Positions 50,437 to 59,464 of a stretch of 64,000 nt of DNA are shown one piece after another (the first letter of the stretch is position 1; each line of letters begins with the position of its first letter). This DNA is from Pseudarthrobacter oxydans (lineage in GTDB: Bacteria > Actinomycetota > Actinomycetes > Actinomycetales > Micrococcaceae), in NCBI RefSeq assembly GCF_030812335.1, contig NZ_JAUSSN010000001.1, forward strand, positions 496,001 to 560,000, written 5' to 3'. The notes below the pieces were generated by a model. It was not told the DNA's origin. It made no database searches and saw only the letters and a program-made list of their open reading frames with translations. The translations under genes were made by a program, and so were the position numbers.

Positions 50437-51849
50437 TCAGCCTGGGGACGAGGAGGCGGTGTTCGCCGTCTCCGCCGCCGCTGCTGCCGTCCCGGCATAC
50501 GTCGCCGAGACCCGGCGGTACACGGGCGTCAGGAAGGCCAGCAGCGCGGCCGCGATCATGATGATCCCGGCGATCAGGAACACCAGGGCGATGCCGCGGG
50601 AGGTCCCCTCGCCCAGCAGCGGGGCCAGTTGGGCGGCGCCCTCGGCCGACCGCGCGTACGGGATGATCCAGATCTGGGCGATCGGCGCGACGAGGAACGC
50701 GGTGATCGGCGCTGCCGCGGACTCGAATGCCATGGCGAACCCGAACACCCGGCCCTGCCGCTGCAGAGGCACCACCAGCTGGATGATCGTCTGCTCGGCG
50801 GCCTCCACGAAGGGCACCAGGACCAGGTACAGCCAGATGCCGGCGATGTACAGCCATCCCCACTCCCGCAATGTGAACACGGCGCCGAGGACCCCCATTA
50901 GGATCACCGCCAGGAGCATGGTGCGCAGCGGGTTGGACCCGAGTCCGAACTTGCCGATCAGCGCGCCGCCCACGATGAACCCGGTGGCGCCGAGCGCGAA
51001 GTAGGTTCCCCACAGCTCCACGGGGAACATCTCCAGGCCGTAGGGGTCCATCAGCGCCATGTATACGCCGCCGATGAAGTTGTTGAACGTGGAGAAGAGG
51101 ATCAGCGCGAACAGTCCGGAAATGGCCATGACGGCGGCGAGGGAGCCGCGCAGGTCGAAGCCGCCGTGCGCGTCCGTGGCGGCCGCGCGCACCTCCTCGG
51201 GCATGCGCAGCGTGAGCAGGTGCGCGAATGCCAGCGCCGTGAGCGCGATGGCGACGGCGATCGTCCAGCCCATGCCCAGCAGCCCGACCGACAGCCCGGA
51301 GAGCACCGAGGTGACGATGAACATCAGTCCCTGCACCATGCCCACCAGCCCGTTGGCGTTCGCCCGCCGGTCCGGTTCGATAAGGATGGTGACAGTGGTG
51401 GAGAGAGCGATGTTGCGCATGTTTTCCACCACCGCGCCGACCAGGATGATCAGGGTGAAGACCCAGAACCACGGCTGCGTCAGGTCCAGCAGTGCCGCAG
51501 GGGGTGTCAGCAGGAACATGACTCCGGACAGCACGAACATCACCAGGGTGAAGCCGGCGGCGAAGCGCATCACCGCCAGCTTGCGGTAGCGGTCCACGAA
51601 GGTGCCGAAGCTGATGCTGGAAACGGCGATCAGCAGCATGTACGCGCCCCCGATAACCCCTGTGGCGATCACATTGCGCGTCTGCAGGTACACCCAGAAC
51701 GTCAGGGCGAACCACAGGTAGCTGGTCGTGATGTTGGCCAGGGCGGTGTTCACCAGGATCCCGGCGAAGGTGCGGAACCGCTGCGCCGGACTCCGCAGGG
51801 ACGTGTCGATGGAATCGGCCCTGGGCAGGGCCGGGTCCTGCTCGGTCAT
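50437..51849 (-). CDS. MFS transporter
   Basis: A 470-residue carrier with about twelve hydrophobic segments and the loop 2-3 region SFGTFVDRYRKLAVMR, a relaxed form of the MFS signature. Loops such as LIEPDRRANANGLVGMVQG resemble drug exporters of the macrolide-efflux type. The substrate is unknown. It is divergent, with a 150-bp gap, from a MarR regulator, the common arrangement for drug efflux. ATG 51849 is preferred; the longer open frame runs through marR. Confidence 0.9.
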   Translation of the reverse strand: MTEQDPALPRADSIDTSLRSPAQRFRTFAGILVNTALANITTSYLWFALTFWVYLQTRNVIATGVIGGAYMLLIAVSSISFGTFVDRYRKLAVMRFAAGFTLVMFVLSGVMFLLTPPAALLDLTQPWFWVFTLIILVGAVVENMRNIALSTTVTILIEPDRRANANGLVGMVQGLMFIVTSVLSGLSVGLLGMGWTIAVAIALTALAFAHLLTLRMPEEVRAAATDAHGGFDLRGSLAAVMAISGLFALILFSTFNNFIGGVYMALMDPYGLEMFPVELWGTYFALGATGFIVGGALIGKFGLGSNPLRTMLLAVILMGVLGAVFTLREWGWLYIAGIWLYLVLVPFVEAAEQTIIQLVVPLQRQGRVFGFAMAFESAAAPITAFLVAPIAQIWIIPYARSAEGAAQLAPLLGEGTSRGIALVFLIAGIIMIAAALLAFLTPVYRRVSATYAGTAAAAAETANTASSSPG

Positions 51850-51999
51850 GCGTCCCAGTTTACTGAGAACTGACCGGAGCGGACATGGGGTCGCGGCATG
51901 CAAAGGCCGCAAAACGGATCCGGTTCGCGGGTTTATTCGCCGCCCGACCAGACGGAGAACACACGATGGACTAGTTATCAGTTCAGCTAGGATTGCCGG

Positions 52000-52524
52000 A
52001 TGAACGCGCACAGCCCCTCCGGTTCCGGGTACTGGTACGGACCCGACGACAGGCTCGACCCGCCGGGCGCCGTCCTGCAGGCGCTGCGCGAATACCGCAA
52101 CGCGGAGGTCGCCCGGCGGCGCTCCACGCGGGATTCCATGGGGATGGGCGAGACGGACCTGCTGGCGCTGAGGTACCTGCTCCGCGCCCAGGCCAGCGGC
52201 GAGCGGGTGGGGCCGAAGGACCTCAGCCGCATCCTGGGCATCACTAGTGCCTCCACCACCTCCCTGATCGACCGCCTCGTCGGCAGCGGGCACGTCCGGC
52301 GCGAGCCCCACCCCACGGACCGGCGCTCGCTGGTGATCGTTCCGACGGCGGCCACGGATGCGGAGGTGCGGGCCACGCTGGGGGACATGCACCGCCGGAT
52401 GATGGCCGTCGCGGAGGAGCTGAGCGCCGAGGAGGCGCGGACCGTGGTCAGTTTCCTGCGGCGGATGAGTGAAGCCGTCGCGGAGCCCCCCGCACCACAC
52501 CGTGGGCTAGCGTCTAAAAACTAG
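52000..52524 (+). CDS. MarR family transcriptional regulator
   Basis: A 174-residue winged-helix repressor: DLLALRYLLRAQASGERVGPKDLSRILGITSASTTSLIDRLVGSGHVRREPHPTDRRSLVIVPT contains the recognition helix and DxRxxxV wing. It is divergent from the MFS gene and probably represses it. CTAGTTAT occurs 29 bp before its start and again at 52534, before the next gene, so it may also act there. Confidence 0.9.
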   Translation: MNAHSPSGSGYWYGPDDRLDPPGAVLQALREYRNAEVARRRSTRDSMGMGETDLLALRYLLRAQASGERVGPKDLSRILGITSASTTSLIDRLVGSGHVRREPHPTDRRSLVIVPTAATDAEVRATLGDMHRRMMAVAEELSAEEARTVVSFLRRMSEAVAEPPAPHRGLASKN

Positions 52525-52558
52525 CTAGTCTGCCTAGTTATATGTATGCTTACTAACC

Positions 52559-52819
52559 ATGTCTGATATGTGTTTTCCCGGCGGCGCCGTGACTGAACTG
52601 GCCCCCGCCTCCGTGCCACCCCTGCAGTCCCTGGCCGCGCCGGTCCACTGCGGGATGCCGATGGAGTGGAAGACGCCTGCGTCGGCCAGTATGTCCGTGT
52701 ACTCCTTCGCGCCGGCCGATGCGGCGGCCGAGCTGCCGCCGCTCTGGCGCTGCGGCTGCGGCTTCCAGCTGGACGGAATCATCCGCCCGTCCGGGATCCT
52801 GTCCGGGCTCAGCCGGTGA
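52559..52819 (+). CDS. Small conserved-looking hypothetical protein
   Basis: An 86-residue protein. The second half has HCGMPMEWKTPASASMSVYSFAP and WRCGCGFQLDGII, where the three Cys and one His could bind zinc. Its stop overlaps the GTG start of the broken kinase gene by four bases, so the two were once coupled. Function unknown. Confidence 0.55.
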   Translation: MSDMCFPGGAVTELAPASVPPLQSLAAPVHCGMPMEWKTPASASMSVYSFAPADAAAELPPLWRCGCGFQLDGIIRPSGILSGLSR

Positions 52820-53594
52820 CCCCGCCCTCCGCGGTGGCCCTCGCGGAACGGCCCGCCGGCACACTATCTTCAGTTCCGGAAGCCGGCCTCGGGGCCAGGG
52901 TGTTGATGCTCCCCGGCGCCCCCGCGAGGCGTTTCCTTGTCCAGGAACTGCTGGGCCGGGGCGCCACCGCCACCGTTTTCCGCGCCACGGACCTGTCAGA
53001 CGGTCGGCCGGTCGCCGTCAAGGTTGCCGAGGGTCCGGAACCGCGGCAGGCGAAACGGATCCATGCCGAGGCGCGCATCCTGGCCTCGCTCGATCATCCC
53101 GCGATCGTCACCTTCATTGCCGAGGGCGTCGTCCCGGCGCGCTGTCCGGGCTTGCACACGTCCATGCGCGCGGGCTGGTCCACCGCGACATTAAACCCGC
53201 GAATATCCTGCTCAGTGAACTGCGGCGCTCCGCGGTCCGGCTCGCCGACTTCGGCATTTCCACTCCTGCCGGAGCCAGGCTGGACCCGGGCGATTCCTCC
53301 GGCAACGTGCACTACATGAGCCCCGAGCAGGCCGCCGGCCGGCATCCCGGGGCGCCCGGCGACGTCTATTCCCTCGGGCTGGTGCTGCTGGAGTGCCTCA
53401 CCGGGGCCAAGGCGTTCCCGGGCACCCTGACGGAATCCCTGGTGGCGCGCACGCTCCGCACCCCCGGCATTCCCGCGGGCCTCGGTGCGGCCTGGGTGTC
53501 GCTGCTGACCGCCATGACCGCTATGGACCCCGCGGCGCGGCCCAAGGCGGCCGCAGCCGGAAAACTCGCCGCGAAGCTGCCCCGCACACACTGA
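52816..53594 (+). pseudogene. Ser/Thr protein kinase, frameshifted and internally deleted
   Basis: From GTG 52816 the frame encodes an N-lobe (ELLGRGATATVFRATD, VAVKVAE) as far as FIAEGVVPAR near 53139. The rest of the kinase is in another frame: GLAHVHARGLVHRDIKPANILL, LADFGISTP, GNVHYMSPEQAAGRHPGAPGDVYSLGLVLLECLTG. About 40-50 residues between strand 5 and helix E, which every active kinase needs, are absent at the junction. The remnant is related to the kinase domain at 12456-13877. It is inactive unless the junction is a sequencing or assembly error. Confidence 0.85.
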
Positions 53595-53795
53595 GGGGGC
53601 CGGACAGCTTAGCTGGCCGGGGTCCCCGCACCGCTGAACCCGACCACCGCCCGGTTGCGCCGTTCCGCCTTGGCCTCATACAGAGGGCCCAGGCCGGGGC
53701 AAGACTCTCAGAACGCCGCCCCGCCGCGCACAGCGGCGTGGCATCGGGCCGCCGCCGGGCTCCCCGCACGGGCGCCCGGGGTGCAAGATGGTGCC

Positions 53796-54815
53796 ATGGA
53801 TGCCGCAGACGCCCTCAACGAGATTGCCTTCTGGCTCGAACGCGAGCTCGCCCCGACCTTCAAGATCCAGGCGTTCCGCAAGGCCGCCGGAATCATTGCC
53901 GGCCTGGGGCCGGAGGAACTGGCGGCCCGGGCCGGGGACGGCCGGCTCAGGAGGACCAAGGGGATCGGCGACCGCACGTATCAGGTCATCAGGGAGGCGC
54001 TCGACGGCGGCGTCCCGGAGTACCTTGACGGACTGCGAAACCGGGGAGCCCGGCCGCTGGTGCCGGGAGGGCATGAGCTGCTCGCCTCGCTGCGCGGCGA
54101 CCTGCACAGCCACAGCGACTGGTCCGATGGCGGATCCCCGATCCAGGCCATGGTCGACGCCGCGAGGCTGCTGGGCCGCGAGTACCTCGCACTGACCGAC
54201 CACTCGCCCAACCTCAAGATCGCCAACGGGCTGAGCGCCGAACGGCTGGCCGAGCAGCTCGGCGTCGTCGCGGAGATCAATGACCGCACCGACGGGGGGT
54301 TCCGCCTCCTGCGGGGCATTGAGGCCGACATCCTTGAGGACGGCAGCCTGGACCAGACCCCCGAGATGCTGGACCGGCTGGATATCGTGGTCGCGAGCGT
54401 GCACTCGAAGCTTCGGGCGGACAAACGCACCATGACTCGGCGGATGCTCGGCGCCATCGCGGACCCGCACATGAACGTGCTGGGCCACTGCACAGGCCGG
54501 CTCATCCAGGGCGGCCGCGGAACACGTCCGGCGTCGGAGTTCGACGCCCGCGAGGTCTTCGCCGCCTGCGCGGAGCACAACGTCGCCGTCGAAATCAACG
54601 CCCGTCCCGAACGCCAGGACCCGCCGGGCGCCCTCATCGAGGTCGCCCTCGACGCCGGCTGCCTGTTCAGCATCGACAGCGACGCCCACGCCCCGGGACA
54701 GCTCGATTTCCTGCAGTACGGCGCCGAGCGCGCGGAACGCAACGGCGTGCCGGCGGAGCGGATCATCACCAGCTGGCCCCTGGAGCGCCTGCTGGAGTGG
54801 GCGGCGAGGCGCTGA
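53796..54815 (+). CDS. PHP-domain phosphoesterase with helix-hairpin-helix N-terminus (PolX C-terminal-like)
   Basis: A 339-residue protein. The first 85 residues resemble the PolX helix-hairpin-helix region (FKIQAFRKAAGIIAGLGPEELAARAGDGRLRRTKGIGDRTYQVI). The rest is a PHP metal-dependent phosphoesterase: GDLHSHSDWSDGG, LALTDHSPNLKIANGL, GIEADILEDG, VVASVHSK, NVLGHCTGRL and FSIDSDAHAPGQLDF. The polymerase domain of full PolX is absent. Likely DNA-repair associated hydrolysis or a histidinol-phosphatase-like activity. ATG 53796 starts the conserved region. Confidence 0.88.
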   Translation: MDAADALNEIAFWLERELAPTFKIQAFRKAAGIIAGLGPEELAARAGDGRLRRTKGIGDRTYQVIREALDGGVPEYLDGLRNRGARPLVPGGHELLASLRGDLHSHSDWSDGGSPIQAMVDAARLLGREYLALTDHSPNLKIANGLSAERLAEQLGVVAEINDRTDGGFRLLRGIEADILEDGSLDQTPEMLDRLDIVVASVHSKLRADKRTMTRRMLGAIADPHMNVLGHCTGRLIQGGRGTRPASEFDAREVFAACAEHNVAVEINARPERQDPPGALIEVALDAGCLFSIDSDAHAPGQLDFLQYGAERAERNGVPAERIITSWPLERLLEWAARR

Positions 54816-54825
54816 CCTACCCGGG

Positions 54826-54906
54826 GGGACATGCCCTCCGTGTGCGGGGAAGGATGGACATAGTGCCCCTATGTCCACTGTTCGGTGCGGGGACTGGGCA
54901 TGTCCC
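54826..54906. repeat. 81-bp palindromic repeat, copy B1
   Basis: Terminal inverted repeats GGGACATGCCC/GGGCATGTCCC enclose an inner stem TGGACATAG/CTATGTCCA with loop TGCCC. It aligns gap-free with copy B2 at 58255-58335. It starts 10 bp after the PHP gene stop. Confidence 0.88.
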
Positions 54907-54963
54907 GCGGCCCGTCCGGATGCGCGGACCCAGTCCACCCCTGGTCGCGAGCCTTAACCGCAA

Positions 54964-54998
54964 AAGGCCGGGACGCACCGAGGGTGCGTCCCGGCCTT
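54964..54998. terminator. Strong bidirectional stem-loop terminator
   Basis: AAGGCCGGGACGCACC pairs perfectly with GGTGCGTCCCGGCCTT round a three-base loop. It lies 11 bp beyond the end of the amylase gene, between convergent genes. CAAAA on its left gives TTTTG on the minus strand, so it should end the amylase transcript. Confidence 0.88.
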
Positions 54999-55009
54999 GG
55001 AGGCCGCGA

Positions 55010-58000
55010 TTAGTCGGCGCGGATGATGTGGCTGGTGTGGTCGTAGCGGAAGGTGATCTGCCCGCCGTCGTGCGTGATGTTGACGTTCCCGCCGCCCGGC
55101 GCGCCTCCTGCCCCGTAGTTCTCCGTCCACGAGCGGTTGAGGGCCGCCTTGAACCCGTAGCTGCCGGCCGGCAGGGTCGTGGTCAGCTTCCAGACCAGGT
55201 CCGTGGGATCCAGCGTCAGCTGCGCCTGGTCACAGTCCGGCATCCAGTCACCCGTGCAGCCGAGTTCCGAGTTCATTTCGCCCGCTGCCGCCACAGCCCC
55301 CGGCTGCTGGGAGGCGTAGCCGGCGCTGAGCAGGTGCGTGCTGTTGTCATAGCGGAAGGTGACCGGGCCGCCGGGGTGGTTCAGCGTGATGTTGTTGCCG
55401 TTCAGCGCTCCGCCGGCACCGTAGTTCTCGGCCCACGATCCGTTGAGGGCGGCTTTGAACTCGTAGCTGCCGGCGGGCAGGTCCGCGGTCAGCCGCCAGA
55501 TCCTGTCTGCCGGATCCAGGGTCATGAACGCGCTCTCACAGTCGGGCAGCCAGTCACCCGGGCAGCCCATTTCCGAGTTCAGGCTGCCGGCGACGGTGAC
55601 CGAAGCCGGCTGCGGAAGCTCCCCGGACACGACCGTGCGGGTCTCGCTGACCACCTCGTCTGCGCCCGGGACGCTCATCAGTGCCCGGTAGCGGAGCTGG
55701 GTGCCGTCCGGCACGGCCAGTGCGCCCAGATCGTCGACGACGGTGTAGGCGGGGGAGGTGCTGTCCTCACCGATGTTCGACCATTCGCCGCCGCTGATGC
55801 TGCGCTCGAAGCGGACGACGTAGTCTGCCTTTTCCGGGCTGGCGACCGCACTGACCTCCACCTTGCCCTGGACACTGCTGCCCTCCTTGGGGGACACCAG
55901 GCTCAGGACCGGGGCGGGGACGGCACCCGTGCGGGGCTGGCTCACGGAAGTGTGTCCGCCGTTGTCGAGCACCACCGCCCGGTACTCCAGGGCGGTTCCG
56001 GCGTTCAGTCCGGCGACGTCGTGGAAGACCTGGTACGGGGCGGTGTCATCGGTGCCGATGGGCGCCCAGGCGCCGCCGGCTGTGCGTGCCTGGAATGTCA
56101 CCTCGTAGAACGAACTGCCGCCGACGTCGGCTCCAATCCGCAGGCGGCCGTTGTCCCCGGCGGCCGGTGCCGGATCCTGGAGGGCGACGGCGGGGGCTGC
56201 CTTGGAGCGCGGGATGCGGCCGGAGGATTCGTATACGACGGCGGAGAGCGGCGGCACCGTCACGGTGAGCTTGCCGTCCGCGTCGGTCCTGGATTCCGCT
56301 GCGGCATCCCCGTAGATCCGGCTGTACGTCCGCTTGCCGACATAGGTCGGCACGGCGGCTGTCTGGGGCTGTCCGCTGTTGTTGACCGACACCACGTACT
56401 CGCGCTGGTCCCGGGCATCGATCCTGGAGAAGGCGTAAATGCCGGACTCCTCGGAGGCATAGCGGTTCTGGTGGGCGCCGTTCCGCAGCGCCGGGTGCTC
56501 CGCCGTCAGCGCGGCGAGGGCGCTGATGCCGGCATACAGGGGGTGAGCCGGGTCGAAGTTGTCCGCCGCGTGGGTGGCGTCGGTGCCGAGTAGGTCGTCG
56601 TCGAGATAGTCCGCAACCCGGCTCGCGAAGAGCGTCTGGCGCGCATCCTGGTCCCCGCCCGGGCCGGTGAATCCCTGTTCGTCGCCGTAGTAGATGACGG
56701 GATTGCCGCGGGAGAAGTACATCAGCTCATGGGCGAGCCGGTCGCGGGCGACGCGTTCGGCGTCGTCCGCCTGGGGGTTGTCCGCGGTGACGAAGCTGCC
56801 GATCCGGCCCATGTCGTGGTTCCCGAGGAAGGTGGGCAGCTGGTAGACGTTGGAGTCCGCGTCGGTGTACCAGTCGTCCCCGGCGAAGAAGGTCTCCAGG
56901 CCTTCCGCGGCCTGGCCCCGTGAGGCGAAGTTGCGGGCGGCGTCCTGGAACGGGAAATCCAGCACGGCCTGCATCTTGTTGCGGGTCGTGAACTGCGAGG
57001 TGAAGCTCTTGGACGTGTCGAAGACCTCGCCGAACATAAAGAACTCGTCCTTGCCGTGGGCCCTGGCGTAGTCAAGGACTTCCGGGCCGAACTTCTGCCA
57101 GAACTCGTCGTTGACGTGCTTCATGGTGTCGATCCGGAAGCCGTCCACACCGAAGTCCCGGATCCAGTCCTTGTAGATCTTGCTCATACCGTCGACCACA
57201 GTCGGGTGCTCGGTGAACAGGTCATCGAGACCGAAGAAGTCCCCGTAGAAGGAGTTCTCGCCTTCAAAGGTGGTGTCGCCGCGGTTGTGATAGAGCGTCG
57301 GGTCGTTGAGCCATTCCGGGACCTTGAGTGTCTCTTCCCCGGGTGCCAGCACCGGCTCGTAAGGGAAGGACGTCGCCGCGTTCAGGGCCGGGAAGTCGTC
57401 CGTGCCGGCGTAGTCGCGGTCGTCGAAGGGGGTCCCGGCGGCGGTCAGGTAGGGGGCGGCGTCCTTGGAGACGTAGGCGGCGCGGTCTTTGGCCTCGCCG
57501 TCATCCTTGTAGCCGATGACGTCCGCGGTGTGGTTGGTGATGATGTCGAAGTAGACCTTCATGCCGCGGGAGTGGGCCTCGTCGATGAGCGCTTTCAGCT
57601 CCCCGTTCGTGCCCAGGTGCGGATCGATCTGGGTGAAGTCGGTGATCCAGTAGCCGTGGTAGCCGGCTGACTTGTCCTCCGGCTGGACCGCCTTGTTCTT
57701 GAAACTCGGGGTCAGCCAGATGGACGTGGTTCCGAGGCCCTGGATGTAGTCGATCTTCTCCCGCAGGCCTTTGAGGTCCCCGCCGTTGTAGAAGCCCTTG
57801 CTGGTCGGGTCGAAGCCGGAGACCATCGGGTCCGGGCCGAGGCCGCCGTCGTCGTTGGCGGTGCTGCCGTTGTTGAAGCGGTCCGCCATCACGAAATAGA
57901 AGCGCTCGTCCGTCACCGGACCGCGGAGCGAGTGGACGCCCGAAGCGCCGTCAGGGTCCGGCGCTGCCTGGGCTGCCGGAATCGGGGCGACGACGGCGGC

Positions 58001-58114
58001 TGCCGCGGTCACGAGCGCCGCCGTCATGGCGGCCCCGCTGCGGAGGAGGACGGTATGCCACTCCCGGTGGCTGGGCGCAGGCGTTGCGCCCGTGCTGGTA
58101 CTGCGGATGAACAC
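55010..58114 (-). CDS. Secreted GH13 alpha-amylase/pullulanase-type enzyme with two C-terminal X25-like domains
   Basis: A 1034-residue exported enzyme. A long signal peptide ends PAAQAAPD. The GH13 barrel (about 60-600) has nucleophile Asp329 (GFRIDTMKH), acid/base Glu363 (FGEVFD) and Asp434 (GNHDMGR). Then come a C-terminal beta domain and two fibronectin/Ig-like modules (about 620-835). Two tandem repeats of about 95 residues follow (from about 838 and 940), each with LNSEMGCPGDW-type and YEFKAALNGSW-type motifs, like the X25 modules of amylopullulanases. It breaks down starch or glycogen outside the cell. GTG 58114 has GGAAGG upstream. A LacI-type operator lies 80 bp further up, and 81-bp repeats flank the gene on both sides. 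Confidence 0.92.
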   Translation of the reverse strand: MFIRSTSTGATPAPSHREWHTVLLRSGAAMTAALVTAAAAVVAPIPAAQAAPDPDGASGVHSLRGPVTDERFYFVMADRFNNGSTANDDGGLGPDPMVSGFDPTSKGFYNGGDLKGLREKIDYIQGLGTTSIWLTPSFKNKAVQPEDKSAGYHGYWITDFTQIDPHLGTNGELKALIDEAHSRGMKVYFDIITNHTADVIGYKDDGEAKDRAAYVSKDAAPYLTAAGTPFDDRDYAGTDDFPALNAATSFPYEPVLAPGEETLKVPEWLNDPTLYHNRGDTTFEGENSFYGDFFGLDDLFTEHPTVVDGMSKIYKDWIRDFGVDGFRIDTMKHVNDEFWQKFGPEVLDYARAHGKDEFFMFGEVFDTSKSFTSQFTTRNKMQAVLDFPFQDAARNFASRGQAAEGLETFFAGDDWYTDADSNVYQLPTFLGNHDMGRIGSFVTADNPQADDAERVARDRLAHELMYFSRGNPVIYYGDEQGFTGPGGDQDARQTLFASRVADYLDDDLLGTDATHAADNFDPAHPLYAGISALAALTAEHPALRNGAHQNRYASEESGIYAFSRIDARDQREYVVSVNNSGQPQTAAVPTYVGKRTYSRIYGDAAAESRTDADGKLTVTVPPLSAVVYESSGRIPRSKAAPAVALQDPAPAAGDNGRLRIGADVGGSSFYEVTFQARTAGGAWAPIGTDDTAPYQVFHDVAGLNAGTALEYRAVVLDNGGHTSVSQPRTGAVPAPVLSLVSPKEGSSVQGKVEVSAVASPEKADYVVRFERSISGGEWSNIGEDSTSPAYTVVDDLGALAVPDGTQLRYRALMSVPGADEVVSETRTVVSGELPQPASVTVAGSLNSEMGCPGDWLPDCESAFMTLDPADRIWRLTADLPAGSYEFKAALNGSWAENYGAGGALNGNNITLNHPGGPVTFRYDNSTHLLSAGYASQQPGAVAAAGEMNSELGCTGDWMPDCDQAQLTLDPTDLVWKLTTTLPAGSYGFKAALNRSWTENYGAGGAPGGGNVNITHDGGQITFRYDHTSHIIRAD

Positions 58115-58192
58115 GATGGAGACCTTCCGGTAAGCGACGTTGCCTCTGCGAAGGGCGATGCGGAGAGAGACTCCTGAGAGCCAAGTCACAAC

Positions 58193-58206
58193 TGTAAACG
58201 CTTGCA
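58193..58206. promoter_or_regulatory. LacI-family operator upstream of the amylase gene
   Basis: TGTAAACGCTTGCA has the symmetrical TG-AA-CG-TT-CA core of LacI/GalR-family (MalR-like) sites, 79 bp upstream of the amylase start. It suggests maltodextrin-dependent control by a regulator not in this window. Confidence 0.7.
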
Positions 58207-58254
58207 CGGGAGTTATTCCAGCGAATGGTCAGAATATTTTCGGGTCTGAACCCC

Positions 58255-58335
58255 GGGACATGGCCTCCGCGTGCCGGGAGGAGTGGACAGAGTGCCCTTA
58301 TGTCCACTGTCCGCTGCGGGGACTGGGCATGTCCC
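58255..58335. repeat. 81-bp palindromic repeat, copy B2
   Basis: Same orientation as copy B1 and gap-free alignment, with near-identical ends (GGGACATG ... ACTGGGCATGTCCC). The inner stem TGGACA/TGTCCA is shorter than in B1. The stop codon and last dozen codons of the lactonase gene lie inside it. Confidence 0.88.
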
Positions 58336-59404
58336 GCGCGGGGACCAGCGCGGTGGGCGACGCCAGGTCCACCCGGCCCACGGCTTCGCCGGGGAGCCCG
58401 GTCTCCGTATCCAGCCGGTACGTCACCACATCCCCGGAGCGTTCGTGCGCCACGTGCAGCCAGCCGTTGCGGACCAGATGATGCCGCGGCCAGTCGCCGC
58501 CGCTGGGAATGTCGGCCACGGGCCGGACTATGCCGCCGCCCGCGTCCACCGCCAGCACGCCGATCCGGTTGGAGCCGCGCACCCCGACGTAGGCGTGCCT
58601 CCCGTCGGCGGCGAGGGCAATCTCGGCGGCGGAGTCACCGGCAAGGGCACCCGCCGCGGTCGCCGGGACCACGCCGGCCAGGCTGAACGTGCCGGACCCG
58701 GCGGACCGCTGCACCACGGCAACCTCAACCGAATACTCCGTCACCACGAACACGCTGCCGCCGGGATGCTGGACCAGGTGCCGGGGGCCGCTGTCCCGGG
58801 GGAGGGTCACTTCGTGGTCCAGCCGCAGCCCCTGGCCGGGTACGTAGTTCCAGACCCGCAGGAGGTCGTGCCCGAGGTCGGTGGTCATCACCCGGCCGTC
58901 GTCGAGCATCAGGCTGGCGTGGGCGCGGCTGGGCCGCCCGGCCGGCGTCGAGGCGGCCGCCGCGAACCGAGCCGAGATGCCGCCGTCGCCATCCAGCTCG
59001 AACAGCAGGACCTGGCCGTCGCCCCAGCAGGCCACCACGAGGAAGCGGCCCTGCGGGTCGACGGCGACATGGCAGGCCGCGTCGCCGGCGGGCCAGTGAG
59101 GGCCGGCGGGTTCGAGGCCGAAGTCGCCGGACCGGCGGTACGCCGTAACGGTCCGGGCCGCCTCGCCCACGGCATAAACCACGTCAAGGATGGGGTGTAC
59201 GGCGAGGAACGACGGCGAGTGCGCCGCCGCGGCGACCCCCAGCCAGCGCAGCGTTCCGTCAGCGCCGGCCCACAGCGCCCCGATTCCGGTCCCGCGGCCG
59301 CCGCCGTCCGCGGTGTAGCAGCCGGTCCAGAGCAGCTCATGCGCGGGGACGGCGCCCGGCGGGACGTGAAGGGAGGAAGCGTCGGCGGTTAGTGGCGTGG
59401 CCAT
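58298..59404 (-). CDS. Lactonase-family beta-propeller protein (6-phosphogluconolactonase-like)
   Basis: A 368-residue seven-bladed beta-propeller of the YbhE/Pgl type. Repeating blade motifs include LLWTGCYTADGG, SPSFLAVHPILDVVYAVGE, GDAACHVAVDPQGRFLVVACWG, GPRHLVQHPGGSVFVVTEYS, DGRHAYVGVRGSN and DWPRHHLVRNGWLHVAHERSG. Members hydrolyse sugar lactones such as 6-phosphogluconolactone. The last residues (ARDMPSPRSGQWT) come from the 81-bp repeat and are not part of the fold. ATG 59404 is preferred. It is divergent from the PrmC-like gene. Confidence 0.87.
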   Translation of the reverse strand: MATPLTADASSLHVPPGAVPAHELLWTGCYTADGGGRGTGIGALWAGADGTLRWLGVAAAAHSPSFLAVHPILDVVYAVGEAARTVTAYRRSGDFGLEPAGPHWPAGDAACHVAVDPQGRFLVVACWGDGQVLLFELDGDGGISARFAAAASTPAGRPSRAHASLMLDDGRVMTTDLGHDLLRVWNYVPGQGLRLDHEVTLPRDSGPRHLVQHPGGSVFVVTEYSVEVAVVQRSAGSGTFSLAGVVPATAAGALAGDSAAEIALAADGRHAYVGVRGSNRIGVLAVDAGGGIVRPVADIPSGGDWPRHHLVRNGWLHVAHERSGDVVTYRLDTETGLPGEAVGRVDLASPTALVPARDMPSPRSGQWT

Positions 59405-59464
59405 GGTGCCATCCTGCCACTTCGGTAGCATGGGAGTCCGGCACCATCAGCGGACGGGGGGCGC

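Noticed and set aside
54797-57670. Plus-strand open frames opposite the amylase gene
   Set aside because: Val/Gly/Arg-rich shadow translations; the minus strand encodes signal peptide, GH13 motifs and X25-like repeats.
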